Assembly: GCA_001566295.1 (NCBI GenBank)
Contig: KQ964258.1
Coordinates: 496,001 to 560,000, forward strand
Direction: 5' to 3'
DNA: 64,000 nt
From: Microdochium bolleyi
Lineage: Eukaryota > Ascomycota > Sordariomycetes > Xylariales > Microdochiaceae
The position numbers and the translations under genes were made by a program. Under the pieces are notes generated by a model. The model was not told the origin of the DNA. It did no database searches and was given only the letters and a program-made list of their open reading frames with translations. This document shows, piece by piece, positions 21,336 to 33,599 of this stretch; positions within the stretch are counted from its first letter, which is position 1; each line of letters opens with the position of its first letter.

Positions 21336-23000
21336 GTTGTGTGGTTGTGATGTGGTGTGGTGCGTGTAAGCCGAGGGTATCGTCTGGCGAGTGGAGATGC
21401 AAGAGTGAGTATATCCTGGATGTAGCAGGAGTATATGTGCTTGCACGACAAAAGCCCGCGGGCAGATGAACCGGAGAGAGGAAGCAAGAGTTTGCGATGT
21501 GAGGACTAGCAGATGTATGTGTATGCCGTCGGGGTGGACGGGATGGCAGGTGGTCTTGTAGTAGGACAGCGCAGGCTGAGTGGGCAGGGTGCGTGGATCT
21601 ATCACGAGGAAGAAGCACGGAGGCGTACCCTGACAGGGGAGGGGTGGCAGTGGGGAAGGGTGTGCAGGAGTCAGGAGGGGGGTGGTGGGTGGGTGGGTGT
21701 GGCTGCTGCGGGCGGCCTGGGTCGTCAGTGTGTGACGTGGGTGTGGTCGAGGCTTGGGCCTTGGCGACTCAGCGTCTCGGCACGCGGGTCTCGTCTGGGC
21801 TGGGCCGGGCTTCGCGCGGCGGCTTCGGCGTTTCCAGCGGTGAGGTCCGGGAGGGCTGCCTGGTCTGGCTCTGCTTCGTTCCGTGATCTTGCAGGAGCAG
21901 GAGAAGCAGGTGCTGGGGAGCAGATCTGGTGATTGCTGAAGAATCACCGTGGTTGCACAAGAGAGAATGAATAGAGTGACCACGGGCGGTGTGGGCAGCA
22001 GAAGAGGAGTGCAACGGATTGAAGCTGTGTGCAAGCAGGTTCCCCACACAAAGGAGGAGAGTGTGTTGGTTCCGGTCCGGCGGATCTCAAAACGGGATTT
22101 GCTGACTGCGTGCGTGTGTGCGACTCAGGGTCCTGGTGCTGCGCGCAAAGCCAGAAATGCGAAAGCGACTGCGCCGTCCGTTCTGTTAGCAAAAGGCTGC
22201 CCGCATACAGCCCAGTCTGCCCACTGCCACAATCAGGGCCTGGTCACTGCCGTCGGGCTTCTGGCTTACCTGTCTGCGTGTGTGCGTGTAACGGTGCACG
22301 ACTCCTGGAATGCGGAGTGGATGGCTGGGACGGATGCGCTAGTGGCCGTCAGGCTGTCAAAAGTGCTGGAGACGGAGTGCCTAAAGTGCACTTCTGGAGA
22401 CCGAGCAAGACTGTTGTTCACTGGAGTGTGCCTCGGCGGTGCAGTCTACAGGTGCAAGATGTGTTGAGCAGGCTGTGTACTGGAAAGCTTCAAGGTTGAG
22501 CGTAGTCGGGCGATGAGTGAGTGTGTTTGGCTGGTGGTGTGCGAGGGTAAGGTAGGGAATCTTCCACGGGCACAGCCTGGGTCTTAAAAGGTTGTGGAAT
22601 GCAGATCTGCCGCACACACGAGAGGAGAGAAAGAGGTTGTGCACAGCACACAGAAGACACAAAGACGTAGAAAGGGGCGGATGCTTTGTCTGGGCCGGAG
22701 TAGCAGGAGCGATAGTGTGTGTGCAGGGAGGCTCTCGCCAGAGGCTAGGTTGGGAGAAACAAAAGATGGCGTCCCGAAACGAGGAGGAGCGGGATAGTCG
22801 GGGCGAGCACAGGAGGTGGTGGGTGCTGACTGGCCAGAGTCGGGGCACTCGGGGTGAACAGCGTGCAAGGCGACGGAAAGATTGGCCAACTAGGACAGGA
22901 GGAGAAGCGGATGTCTATCCCTTTGGTTCTCCTGCTGGTCGAAGGGGAGAAGACGGCGGCGGTGGATGTCAGGTAGTGGCAGTGGGTTGGACGGTGGAGG
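21336..23000 (-). other. C-rich leader/promoter of the cyclin gene
   Basis: On the minus strand this is Pro/His/Ser/Thr-codon-like, CT- and CA-rich low-complexity DNA, typical of a long fungal 5' untranslated leader. It includes several upstream ATGs. No independent gene is recognised. Confidence 0.5.
21677..21697 (+). repeat. G-rich tract with quadruplex potential
   Basis: Four G runs (6, 3, 3 and 3 G) separated by loops of 1-4 nt on the plus strand, about 345 bp upstream of the cyclin ATG. In the minus-strand transcript this reads as C-rich. Confidence 0.5.
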
Positions 23001-26000
23001 TTGTTAGCGTAGGATCGAGAAGGGAAGCTGATGTAGGGATGGCTATTGCAGATATATCCATCTCGACGCCGGGCACCACGACTGTTGACGAGACGCTGGC
23101 TATGCGGCGGCCCTGGCGTAAACACAGATGGCGAGATGCGATGCCTCGGGGAGGCTGCGCTGGATCGTCGAGGGCCAGTCGATGGCCGGTCGGCGCCGCA
23201 GGACGGCATGGCGGGACTCGCTGCAGCGCAGCCAGGCAAAGGAGTGGACGAGAGGCACCGAGAGCAGAGTGGCAGGCCCATGTCTGCGGGAGGGTGGTTT
23301 TGGCAGGCGCAAGGGACCGCCGCCCTCCCCGCCTTCCATTGGCGCGACTGCCCCAACCCGCCGCAGAACTTGAAACACTCGCGAGCCCTGCTTCCCGCTC
23401 CTGTCTTGGCTCCGTCTGCTCCTGCAACCGCAACTTGGCCGCGCGCTCCCTCAAACACTCCAACTGCAGGCCTGGTCGCGATTACTGGCCGAGGGGCTGT
23501 CCTGGCCTGGTGTCGAGCCTCTGCACAACTGCATCCCACTGCGTCGGCATGGCCACAGGTGGCCAGCCACGTTGTGATGACTGCGCTCCAGAGACTCACC
23601 TCCTGTTGTCGCCTGCAATCAATCACCCATCTCCTGGTACCGACGTATGGTCAAACATGTGTCGAACCGCCACGAAACGACCCCTCCTTTGACGAGCTTC
23701 GAAGACAAGCAATACACTTCAAACGAAACAGCATTGCCGTGCTATTCGCTCCGTTCCGAAACAAGAATGCGTAAATCCTCAGCATCAGCATACTGAAGCC
23801 CCTGTCAAGCCTTTCACGAACTGTACCATGGGTCCACACCCTAAACGAAACACTTTGCAGCAGAAAGAAAGTGCCGCCGGCCAATCACATGCTCCATCGG
23901 GCCTCGTCATCCCGAATGCTTGTCCTTGCTTGAGCAGAGTGCATAATTAACAAAGAGCCAGCAGTCACGGACAACACATGCATGCGCGGTTTGAGCTGGT
24001 TCCTGATACATGACAGGATATCTCAGCGTGTGCACCCAGTCATGTCGAACAAGGGTCTGGCGAGGTTTCGTTTCCTGTGCACCTCCTCTCCACGCCTCCA
24101 AGTTCAGACGAGACGCTCCCACTGGCTGGTCTGCCATCCCTGCCCGCCACGAACTGTGAGAGCGTTTCAGGTTTTCTCACAATCCGTGGACGTCCCAGAC
24201 TGCGGAGCCCATACAAAGACTTCGCCACGCCCGACACGACTCCTGCGCGCTTCTTAAGGCCTGCTGGGCCGGCTGGGAATTTCTCGATGGTCGGCCCGGA
24301 AGAGACGGGCTGGCCACGAACTGAGCCGCAGCCACTGGACGAGCCTCGGAGGGCCGCCAACGGCCCCGTCCTGCACCAGCCCCGCCAGAAAACGGAGTCA
24401 AGAAATGCCCAGCCCGCTCCGTTCAGGACACGCCGATCGGGGTCCGTTGATCAGCACAGATCGGCCGGCTTCCTGGCGACAGACTCCTGCCTCCGTCCCC
24501 TATTTCTGTGCATGCGAACAGGAGATCCGAAACGCACACCACGCCACAAGAACGGCCTTTCAGGTGGCGGCGACGGTCGACTATCGTCCATAAAACGCCA
24601 CCCTAGAGAATGGTCAGACCACTGATGGCCGTGTACGCCGCAGCCCTGAGCTTCTGAGGGAAGCGTCGTTGTGGATCATCAGACTGCTGAAAGCCACGGC
24701 CGCAGCTTACGACGCTCAAGTGGGCAGAGTTGAAAACCTCCACCACATCGACGTGAGGGTGTGCATTAATCGTGCTGGCGGGCTCGTCTATCACCACTAA
24801 ACCATGGCACCACAACTCCTGACGGAAGAGTCTGCCCTTATGTGTGAAGCAGTCACACCTACTCCGTACAGACACTTCCATCGATTATTGGCAGAGGACT
24901 TTCGTAAAACACACGAGGGCATGCAATGAAGACTCCTACAGCAAACTGTGGATCAGCTGCTGCCTCGTGCTGACCGCACTTCCAGTCACATCCGTCTGTG
25001 GGCCGTTGCTCCTGCCACGACATGCGGGACTGAGGGGCAGTCAGATCTGCTCTCACTAGCGGCATCTACCATAACGGCACTTTTGAAAGACACGTTCATA
25101 CTCTACGCAGTACACCGGCAGCGAGCGCAGTCCAAAACTCTGCACAAGCTCTCGGGATCGTATCTAGCAGCCTGGCCCATGGTGTGCAGCAAACCTCCCA
25201 TCCGAGCTTCGCGAGCAGCCTCGACGGCAATGCTCAGCCTTGTCGTTTACCGCGTCCGCTTGGCGTTCTGGATCCATGGCGCTGGGATCTCCGTTGCAAA
25301 CTCAACTTTTGCTTGTGGCAGTTCGACTTTCAGGCTGGCTGGCTAAGGTAGGTTCTGGATCTTGCTAGCCTCCACGGTTGTTAGCTCGCCAGGCGGTTGC
25401 AGCATCCACGCCCATCGCTGCAAAACCGCCTTATTAATCGCATCACCTAACCTCATCCGGCGGTTGTCAATGTCCCTTCCTGCTCGCCCTGTTGGTGAGC
25501 TAGCAGTTGCTTTTCCCTTGCCAAGTGTCTCACTTGCTTCAGCGGAGTTACTCTGACTTCTGCTTACGCGGTACCTCGCTCTCTGAGCAGGGAGACAAGG
25601 TGCCTTCAAAGGCCCGTGTCGACAAGAGCTGGACCCGAGTCACTGGTAATCCCTTGGAAAAGGAACTCCTCGCCGTGACCCCTGCGTCAATCGTAAAGGT
25701 GGTCCTCGGTCTGATTGGTCTGGAGAGCCACCACCCCCTGCATCTGCTAGCCGAGTTTAGGCAGTCCTTGGTGATGCACAGCTGAACGAACCTCGGGGTG
25801 TGCACTTTCGCATTCAATACTTTGGACATCTGGCCAGGCAGAGGTTTCTTTTCAGCGGTCATAGCGGATGTACTGCTCGAAACTATCCTTGTCATGATCG
25901 TGGCTTTGCATGCATCCGCTTCCGTACGATCTTCACCCATGCCACAACCAACAAACCGGGAGCCTGATTTGGTTCAGCTTCATCACGAGGGCGGAGGCTC

Positions 26001-28300
26001 CTTGTCGCTGCTAGCTTAGTGTCGCTTCTTCGTGCGCTGCCTCCGAAGTCCAGCTGAGCAAGGGGCCTCGATCACTGGGGAGCCGACGCTAGTGAAAATG
26101 GCTAACCTTGGTTCCAGATGCACCCCAGCTCAAAAGGTCAGTCACAAGCGACGGGTTGTGCGTCGCGCCAGATCAAGGGAGACCAACATGCAGCACAGGT
26201 TAACGCCTCGCCGGAGGCCTATGTTGTGCGAGGGGAGGGGGAAGCAAGGGACCAGCGTTGCTGATTCGTTGCCCTGCGGGCGAAGGATGATCTGTCTCCC
26301 ACTTCGAAGACAAGTTAGAGTGGTTGCAGGTTGCATTAACCATTTCAGGAACAGAGCCTTGGAGAATGATTGCCGGGCGCGAATGTGTGTGTGTGTGTGA
26401 CGAGTCTGACAGGCTACGCACTCTACCCTCCTCCGGTGTGGAGGGATATGTGTACTCTCGTAGGAGCATGCACGCCCCGGTTCTCGATCAGCTCCGGCTG
26501 TGAACCTGCTGACTACTGTAACTACTTTCGTGGCCATCTCACTGCTTCTCCAGTGCAGTTTTTGTTTTCCCGATCTCTGCAATTTCCGCTTGTCGTCGTG
26601 GTCAACAATGCCTGTATACTTCATGGATTTTGTTCTTTTTTCTCGTTCTCGACGCGCAGTCCGATTGGCCCTCTTTGATGATGTGCACCAGGGGTGGTGC
26701 TGCAGCGACAGTTTGGCAGAAGTACGGAACATCCCCCTGGTCGTTTCTCGTTTCTTTTCTGCTTGCAAGCTGCCTGCCTGCCAAATTATCGGTTGTGCGG
26801 CGTTGCGTGAGACATTTGGTGGTTTCTTTTGCTTCTTCTTCGCACCCAAAGCTACCCCAGTCCGAGCGGGAACCCATTTCTCATATGCTGGTGAAGATTA
26901 AATTGAGTCAATCGGCACGGCAACCATGCAGAGTTGTAGTTCTTCTTCCTGCAATCCAGCCAGAACAGGGAAATTGTTGAGAGGTGAATACTGTACCCTG
27001 CCGTATGTATGGTAGGCACCACAGTAACGGCTTGCCGTCTCGGAGGCACCCTGCACCTGAGTATCGCTGCGTGCTTTGCATGCCAATAGTGCAGTGCTCA
27101 TCTGGTAAGGTATTTCCTGTGTGTCTCTGAGCTTGCGCGCTGGGTATTGACTAAGTACGCTACTCTGCAGCTGCAAATTCAGAGAGGCTATCCTGTCAAC
27201 TGAGACACATCCGGGCGTGAATTTGATGGTACGACAACAGCACTTCCTGATAGATACGTTGCAATCTGTGCATCACGCCGTCTCAGTTGGCCTGCTGTGT
27301 TCTATCACGACATCTAAATTACATGTCATTGATGTGCCCTTTGTACAGTATCATGCGCCGTCAGAGACAAGGTGACTGTCCAGCAGCGACTTGGGCATCA
27401 CGCCGTGTCAAAAGCGCAACTGGTGTTTAAAGATGGCGGAGTCACTGGGCCGGACAAAGACCACGTGCACCCTCCACGCCGCCTCCGCTAGGCTCCGGAG
27501 CGGGATCACCCCCGCTCGAGACCCTCTCTCACTTGCACCAGCAGGCAGGCAGGCCAGGTCATCTAGAGCCTCATGCGATCGCGGGGCCGAGGTCAGCTGC
27601 TGCTGCTGCTGACCCCGCCAGACATTGACTTGGGGGCAAGCGGAAACAGATGTGTCCGTGCAGCCGAAATGATCTAATCGGAAAGACTGCGAAGTTGTGA
27701 GGAGGGAGGGGTCAGTACGGGCGCAGAGGGAGATGTGGTGTTCAGTGGGGGGTTACGGGCGATCGCGTACCGGCATCTGCGAAACCTGCCGCGTTTCGCG
27801 GATATTGCTGTTGTCGCCATCATGCGAGCCTGCATGCAGATTGTATCTTTCGACTTCTATGCTCGATCGACAGAGCAGCTCGAGCAGCTCGACTCGTGCC
27901 GGCAGTCTCTGCACTATACTCCTTGCTATATCTGGAGGATTATATGTTTTCGGCCTTTGCACATGCCGTTCTTCGACTGCTTGTGGTTGCAAGAGTTGCA
28001 AGGTTGTTGGCAATACACCACGCCTACACCCTCTATCCCCTCCCGCATATTTCATGGCTGGCGGTGTGGTGATAGATCGGCAAGCAGGATGCTTGACAGG
28101 ATGGTGCTGGCCAAGCTACATCCATCTGTCCTGTCAAGGCGGTCGTCACCGCCCGGCATCCGGCGGTCAACCAACAAGTCTCGTGCGGATTGTGTGTGTC
28201 CGTGTGTGAGTGGTGCATGTGTCCGCAACAAAGAAGGCTGCGTCCTTCGCATGACTAGGGCATCGCCTCGTGGTTGCACCAGCAGGGATATCCCGAGCTC
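23001..28300. other. Gene-poor region, no supported gene
   Basis: Mixed-composition DNA. Frames of 130-235 codons exist on both strands (for example minus 26142-26849) but they overlap each other, carry no domain and follow base-composition bias. A (GT)n run lies at 26385-26399 and a short (CTG)n run at 27598-27612. Confidence 0.5.
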
Positions 28301-29110
28301 GTGATGGCGCGCGCTCGCCCGGCGCTGCGGGGGCCGCGATGCGACCAGGTCTCGATTCGGGGGCATCCTCGTGTTTGCGGTCCGTGATTCGTGGGCAGGG
28401 GCGACGAAAGGTCAGTCATGCGCCTTATGCAGGATGGCGGGCAGGGGTGACCCCAGGCGTTAGTGCTACTGTGAGGGTGACAGCAAGCAACTGCCGATGG
28501 AAATGTCGATCTGTCCGTCCGTCCCCCTCTCTTCCACGGGAACTGCGAACATGGCCCGCTGCAACTCCGGAGGTTGACGGCTCCGGGCCCTCGAAACGTG
28601 CAGCAGCTCAGCCACATCCTCACAGCTGGGATGAGCCAACGCTGCACACAATGCAACGAGGGGCTTTTGGTCTGGCCGGGCCTCGGCGGCCCGCGGGCTC
28701 CCTAGCATCGGCCAAGGGGCCTTGCTGTCCTTTGCTGCGTATTGTCCGTTCAGGTGTGGCTTGGTCGCCGCTCCGGTTGCGTTGCATTGTCGCCGCCGCC
28801 GCCGCCGCCCGGGCGCTGCGGAGGGCGCCCTGTGGCGTGAGTCAACCAGTGCGTGCGTGCCCAGGTGCCCCTCGCTCAAACTCCGAGAGCGAACGACGCG
28901 GAGCGAGTGTGGCTCAGGCGGGATGCGTGGCTGTGATTGGCCGCAGCGGGAGACCCGCGCCGCCGATCTGGGGAAAGAGCGACCGGCCGCCCACCTGGGC
29001 AAGGGCCGAGAGGGCCGCTGCCGTCCAATCGCGGCTGCCTTGTTCGCTCTCGTCGACATTGCCAGAGGCCGAGAGGCCGCTTGCATTGCCCTACCCGCAG
29101 ATGCTGAAAC
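28300..29110. other. GC-rich block with CCAAT boxes
   Basis: Clearly more GC-rich than its flanks, with a GCC-triplet run near 28797-28810, an inverted CCAAT (GTGATTGGCC, about 28931) and a CCAAT (TCCAATCGCG, about 29021). Long frames on both strands here follow from the scarcity of AT-rich stop codons. It looks like a promoter-type island without an assigned gene. Confidence 0.35.
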
Positions 29111-32000
29111 TTGTTGAGGACAGAGACTTTCGATGCAACGGGATCCAGTGGCATTTACTGCGCATGCTGCAAGAAGTCGCCGCATGATCTGCATCCGCAA
29201 CCCAGGCCCCCAGACACTCCCGACAGGCCCGAGCCGACGCCCTCAGCCTCCCACTCAGCCGGTGCACCCTCTAAGCTATCTCGCTGCCTGTCTTGGGGCT
29301 GGCTGCGGCTCAGCAGGTCGTCGAGGCAGCATCGTCAGCTGCAAACCTCGGTTCGCTCGACTGCCTATGGACACACCCAGGACTTCCGGGATTCCCAGCA
29401 TCCTGGTAGATTCATACCAAGAAACGTACATGCTTCAGCCACTGTCTCTGGCAACTGCACAGGCGTCATTGGCCCTCGCGCCATGGCTCGCGACAGTCGC
29501 GGTGGCCAACATCGCGAGTCGTGCGCCACTTGACTGTCATCAATAGCCTGGCGCCCTACGTACTTTTGGAAGAGAGAACTCAGCCCACGGCATTGGCTGT
29601 AAATCTGTGCTCGCTCGTAACTGTCCGCCACTTGCAAGCTTTGGATGCGTATCCTGCAGCCTGGGGTGTGCGGCCCAGTGAAGGGTGACGCCATCCAGGC
29701 AGACGGTACAATCGCACGCTGACAAGCAGGATCCGAGACTATCTTGGCATAGTCACGAATACTGAATTTTCTCTTCGTGGGGTAATGCAAGCTGATGCGG
29801 GACAATTCTTCCTGGCTCATCGCCACGCAATTCATCATCTTGCCAGTCGTGTTCGGCAACGCAATCAGGGCAGCCAACATGGGTACCTTTGTCGCAGTCT
29901 ACGATCACTCTCCACTCTTTGGGTCCACGGACAGTCACAGCTGCATCATAGCATGATATTTCACTTGTCGGGTTCGTAATGCACACGCGCCTGTACACCC
30001 GGAAGTGGTTAGGATTGCGAGCCCAGCTTCCGCACTCCCATCCTTAGGGCCCCAAGTATCATCGCAAGATGGGGTGCTATGACGCCCGCGGAGCTTCCCC
30101 GCTCTCAGCCGGCGCAACGTCGAACCTTTGCCGCCAAACCGTCCTTCTGGAACACCTTGGCCAAAGCTACTTCCCAAGCTGGAACCGACGAGCTTGAAAC
30201 CAAGAGGGCAACGATGGATTCCAGCCAGCCAGCTGGGCATGCCGCGCGGCTCCAAACCAACCGCTCGGCGCCAGGGGCGCGCTTATTTTCTTGGCCCTGG
30301 ACTAGGCCCCGGCGTCTAGGTTTTATGCTTGGCCGAGCAGCCGCTGTTTCAGGCGTTAGCGCCGCCACAAGTCTCCTTTAACCTCCGATCGATTTGCTTC
30401 ACCTGCGGCTCGAAGCGACGACGGCGGCTGCTTCTGTCCTAGCTCTGGACCCTCGGCCTTCACGGTCGAACCATTCAGGTTGCACGCCTAGACTAGCCAG
30501 TGTAGGAAGGCTTCTTGTCACGATCCCACAGGGCTGGTGCCTTTCCTGCCCTGTCACCGTACCGACTCGGTTCGTCACCAGTTGGCCCGAGGCGTTTTTT
30601 CGTTCTAGGCCCAGACGGTTGGGTTATCCAGAGCTCTAACCTTGTCCGCGTTCATAGTTTCCCCTAGGAGAGTTCTCCGGTAGCCTGGAAGCGATCGAAC
30701 GATGGGAAAGGAAGAGAAAAATGTCCGCAAGGAGAAAGCAGGCTAACGGCCGCTTCCTTAGGGGTGTAGCCTTATACCAGGCTGAGGAAGAATCTGTCAC
30801 GGCCTGTCATCGACCTGTCACGACTCACGTCACGACACTCAATCAACACCAACTGCACCAACAACTGCGCCGCACTCCCTGGGCGTCTTGTGTCTTGGGG
30901 ATTTCCCCGCGAGCTGTTGGGACCCCAGGAATCGGGTCATGGCTTGGGAGGCGCCGCGCCCACGGGAAGGATGAGTCGAGGAAGCTGCACGTCTGTGGAA
31001 CCTACCGAGCAGCGGGATAAGCATGATCTGCTCCGATTATGGCCAACGCAGCCGACCCTTCTTTACCGCTTCTGAGCTAGCGGTGTCTGACAACTTACGT
31101 CGTTAGCAGTTGCCGGAAAGCAGACAAGGGACGCTGGCGGCGTGTCCCGGGAGCCCTCGTGCCGTTTTGGTTGGCCTCGGCAGCGCCTGCCATCGTCTAG
31201 GAACCAGTAGTACAGACGGACTGAACCCGCTTCGCGCGGAAACCGAGTGAGATCGACAGACACAACGACGAGCTTTGAGCTTACTGGCCGTCCGAAAGTC
31301 TACCCCGAGAGGTCAACAGTGCTGCTCTGGGGACTTGACGCGATAGCACACCTGCTGACACAGGAAGTGGGCACATGGACCATCCTTGCTCGACCAGTCT
31401 TACTGGCTGTCTCGTCTGCGGCATACGCTGCGTTAGATCCCACTGATTTGCATCGTTGACAATCGTGACCTTTCCCTCAGTAAAATGGCTTGGCTCGTTG
31501 ATGGACACATGCTTCTGCCAGTCTAGCACGCGGACCTCATCGAATGGCATGGTGGCGCATCGTGCATTTCGAAATGGCCCTCCGAGAATGGTGGCTGAAC
31601 TCACACATGCGTACTTCACAGTTGAGATGTGGCAGGCTTCAAAGCAACGTCGACCGCAATTGCGCAAAGACATCACACACAGCCGGGGCTTTTCTAGCTC
31701 AGATGGCGTAAAATACGACAGGGTAGACACACCTGCACACGCCGTCGCTTGGCCCGTCTCAACAAGGACTCAAGGCAGTGCAGACGTATCCTGATCGTGA
31801 ATGGCACCACCACATGGAACTCACCCTTCCCCTCTCAGTACACAGCACATTCATGCAGAATCCCCAGCATCGCGAAATCCCCTTGGTTACACTGCGTAAC
31901 CGCAGACATGATCCCAAGCCCCCCTACCTAAAAGGCAGCAAGCAAGCAGAGGCAGGCCCCACAAAGATGCCACCCCTGGTTCACGCGCGCTTACGGCAGG
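29111..32000. other. Gene-poor region with weak coding traces
   Basis: No supported gene. On the minus strand at 29365-29998 two overlapping frames look protein-like (for example EELSRISLHYPTKRKFSIRD) but share the same DNA in different frames. A 150-codon minus frame sits at 31281-31730. None has a recognised domain. Confidence 0.4.
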
Positions 32001-33200
32001 GGGGCGGACCAAAATAGCAACCAAGCGCGGGTCGCACGCGCGCGACATCGACAGGGATTGTCTTGGGCAGGTTCCCGCGAGCCGCCCGGAAAGGAGGGTT
32101 CAGCGCCTACACGGAAACAGAGACCCCAAAGCCTGGCCCTGTCAGATCTCAGCCGCTGAAAGAAATCTTGTTGTTGTTGCCGTTGTTATTCCTGCATTTC
32201 GACGGGGTGGGTGGACTGGCCACAGTGGCGCACCCACTTTTCACACGTAGACGCGCTGCTGCTGCTGCTGTTGCTGCTACTAAGCGCCGCTCGTTGTCCC
32301 TTTTGTTCTCTGCGCAAGCGGCAAGGCTGATCGGCAACAACAATAGCAAATAACCAAAAGACACCGAAGGGGGTGAGCAACCGAAGATGGGGCAACCGAA
32401 GCCGGGGCTGACACCGTCCACTGGGACGTCTTCCTTTCCGATTCCTGCAGCCCTAAGGGATTCTGGTTTCCGTTCTCCATGGGTACCATCCCAACATGCT
32501 GCATGCTGCAGCAGCCCTGTCTGACAGGCACCGCCACCGCACCCTCGGAGCCGAAAGTGCAAATCCCTCGCGGGAGACGAGGATGATAGTGGTGGCAGTG
32601 GTGGTGGTGGTGATGCGCGCACGTGTAGTGGTAGATGTTGCTGTTGTTGGGTGTTGGAACTATATGTTTGCTGCGCTGGCTCAGCCTCGACTCCCCCCCT
32701 CCTGCTCCTCCTCCTCCCCAGCCATCGCCGCAGCCGCAATGGTCTGGGAATCCGTCCTTCCAGCCTACCTGCCTTCCTTCCTTCCTTCGTTCTGCCTCCT
32801 GCCTTGGCGGCTTTTTTCGAATTAGCCTGTTTGTTGGTTTGACCTCAGCTGGGGTCAATCGTGCTTGGGAAGGATGAGCATGGGGCTGGCTATGTGTACA
32901 CCTTTGGAGTGTAGTAGATGATGGGCTACCCCTAGTCTCTGTATGCAGGTGAGATTGAATCTGGGGGAGCCCTGCCTTGGGGATGTATGTATGCTGTTGA
33001 TCGGGTGACGCCATCAAGGCTTTTCAAGGGGGGGTTGTGCGCGCTGTCGCTTGCGACGATTTTGGGCGGTAGTGCTTACTGAGATATAATTTTTCAATTA
33101 TTTATTGAGAGAGAGAGAGAGAAATAGATGGTTCGGTTGTGCCATCATTGAAACGCCGCTTTCTACAAACGTGTGGGAGTGCTCAAACCAGGCAAATTGA
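32001..33200. repeat. Low-complexity and microsatellite-rich stretch
   Basis: Contains a (GCT)n run at about 32255-32280, GTG-rich repeats at about 32590-32615, a CTTC-type tetranucleotide run near 32770-32790 and a (GA)n run at about 33108-33122. No gene seen. Confidence 0.6.
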
Positions 33201-33599
33201 ACATGCAATATGGGGTGTGTCGATGATACCGACGTATTTCGCAGGTATACTTAGTTCATGGAGCCGATATTCCTGTGTGACCTCGAGGTTTCTGGAGCCG
33301 TGATGTAATATAGTTGTTTTATTTTGCAGGAAGGATAGACGTGGTAGCAAAATACAGAGGCTATGAATATATTTGGGAAAACCCAAATAGTAAAACGAAA
33401 TCGTACCAAACCACAAGGCCAAATTGGAAGAACGTTTCCATTGCATCTGAAATTGTTGTGATGAGGCATTTGCCTTCTCCGGGATTACAACACATTATCG
33501 AGTAGTAAGCAATCGTGAACCCATAGCTGCGAACATAGAATCCTCGGCTCAAGCTACGTACATGCTCAGTAGAGGACTCTCCCGAATATGAAGAGTTCA

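Noticed and set aside
22592..23692. 366-codon plus-strand frame and 293-codon minus frame at 22745-23626
   Set aside because: Both run through the same low-complexity DNA, no domain, no introns; frames arise from biased composition.
26142..26849. 235-codon Lys/Arg-rich minus-strand frame
   Set aside because: Follows a pyrimidine-rich plus strand; opposite-strand frame of 133 codons overlaps; no motif or splice support.
28270..29187. 305-codon plus frame and 244-codon minus frame
   Set aside because: They overlap in a GC-rich block where stop codons are rare; products look random.
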